Assembly: GCA_900110635.1 (NCBI GenBank)
Contig: FOEK01000005.1
Span: 124,001 to 188,000 of the forward strand
Direction: 5' to 3'
From: Lachnospiraceae bacterium NE2001
Lineage (GTDB): Bacteria > Bacillota > Clostridia > Lachnospirales > Lachnospiraceae
DNA: 64,000 nucleotides
In this document: positions 63,888 to 64,000 of the stretch, in pieces
Layout of the letters: the number at the start of each line of letters is the position of its first letter
Numbering within the stretch: position 1 is the first letter of the stretch
Made by a program: the position numbers and the translations under genes
The notes under the pieces: model-generated
What the model was told of the DNA's origin: nothing
The model's input: only the letters and a program-made list of their open reading frames with translations
Database searches by the model: none

Positions 63888-64000
63888 ATGAAAACTAGAA
63901 AGATGACGAAGGCGTTTCTTACTCTTGTCCTTGCTCTAGTTCTCTGTCTTGGTGCTGCTATATCTACATTTGCAGCTTCAGGCGAGTGGAAGCAGGATTC
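63888..64000 (+). CDS. Exported protein, 3' end outside window
   Basis: The frame is open to the window end (37 complete codons visible). It follows GGAGG (63873-63877) and encodes a typical signal peptide: basic KTRKMTK, hydrophobic FLTLVLALVLCLGAAI, and a cleavage site TFAAS. The mature start SGEWKQD resembles the opening of GW/choline-binding-type wall repeats like those at 42590-42960, so a wall-bound protein is likely. TTG at 63885 is an alternative start. Confidence 0.75.
   Translation, partial: MKTRKMTKAFLTLVLALVLCLGAAISTFAASGEWKQD

Overview
The window is chromosomal DNA of a low-GC Gram-positive anaerobe, most likely a Lachnospiraceae member of the Butyrivibrio/Roseburia type. The evidence is the HprK/Crh/WhiA/RapZ block, a lipoteichoic-acid-synthase-type enzyme, ATG/GTG/TTG starts behind strong AGGAGG-like ribosome sites, many sigma-A promoters with 17-base spacers, and choline-binding-like wall repeats. 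The genus is inference. I see no prophage, insertion sequence, CRISPR array or defence island. It is mostly a housekeeping region, with much structured intergenic repeat DNA.

Layout. 1-4897: carbon control and envelope precursors (hprK partial, glk, murB, rapZ, whiA, a Crh-like HPr). 4977-7697: large TPR/Sel1 protein. 7719-11458: FMN riboswitch, terminator and ribD-ribE-ribBA-ribH. 11516-12388: membrane protein. 12424-14610 (minus): CYTH protein and a CBS/DRTGG pyrophosphatase. 14725-14993: tandem 117-bp hairpin-rich repeats in the mrp leader. 15031-19034: mrp, DJ-1 protein, murF, hisC. 19110-23584: hypothetical protein, cold-shock protein, then a TetR / lone receiver / rarA / small membrane protein operon and a SEC-C protein. 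23640-29173: overlapping operon of UvrD-like helicase, chorismate mutase and two ABC half-exporters. 29260-36180: argD-like aminotransferase, M18 aminopeptidase, and a 1422-residue propeller hybrid kinase lacking its phospho-acceptor histidine. 36357-40932: pantothenate/CoA genes panG-like, panB, panC, panD, coaBC. 41050-49947: NlpC/P60 wall hydrolase, pyrE, a 49-residue membrane peptide, patatin phospholipase, tRNA-Gly(GCC), M13 metallopeptidase lipoprotein, LtaS-like enzyme. 49977-54304: typA, pncB, FHA protein. 54457-55836 (minus): argH. 55837-56443: a long spacer with a candidate small RNA, a perfect CIRCE operator and the htpG promoter. 56444-64000: htpG, cysK-like gene, degenerate DHH-like protein, MFS transporter, Gln/Asn-rich membrane protein, lipoprotein, and the start of an exported protein.

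How genes work together. HprK and the Crh-like protein form a carbon-repression relay: Ser46 is kept and His15 is replaced by Glu. MurB, MurF, the LtaS-like enzyme, the NlpC/P60 hydrolase and WhiA serve the wall and division. RibD/E/BA/H make riboflavin under FMN feedback. PanG/B/C/D and CoaBC run from ketoisovalerate to phosphopantetheine.

The most notable material is non-coding or atypical: two families of dispersed palindromes (REP-like 'GGGGAC' elements and nested mini-hairpin elements, one apparently inserted in the other), the 117-bp hairpin array, the CIRCE-controlled htpG with a possible small RNA upstream, the kinase with Asn in its H box, and a panG-type ketopantoate reductase.
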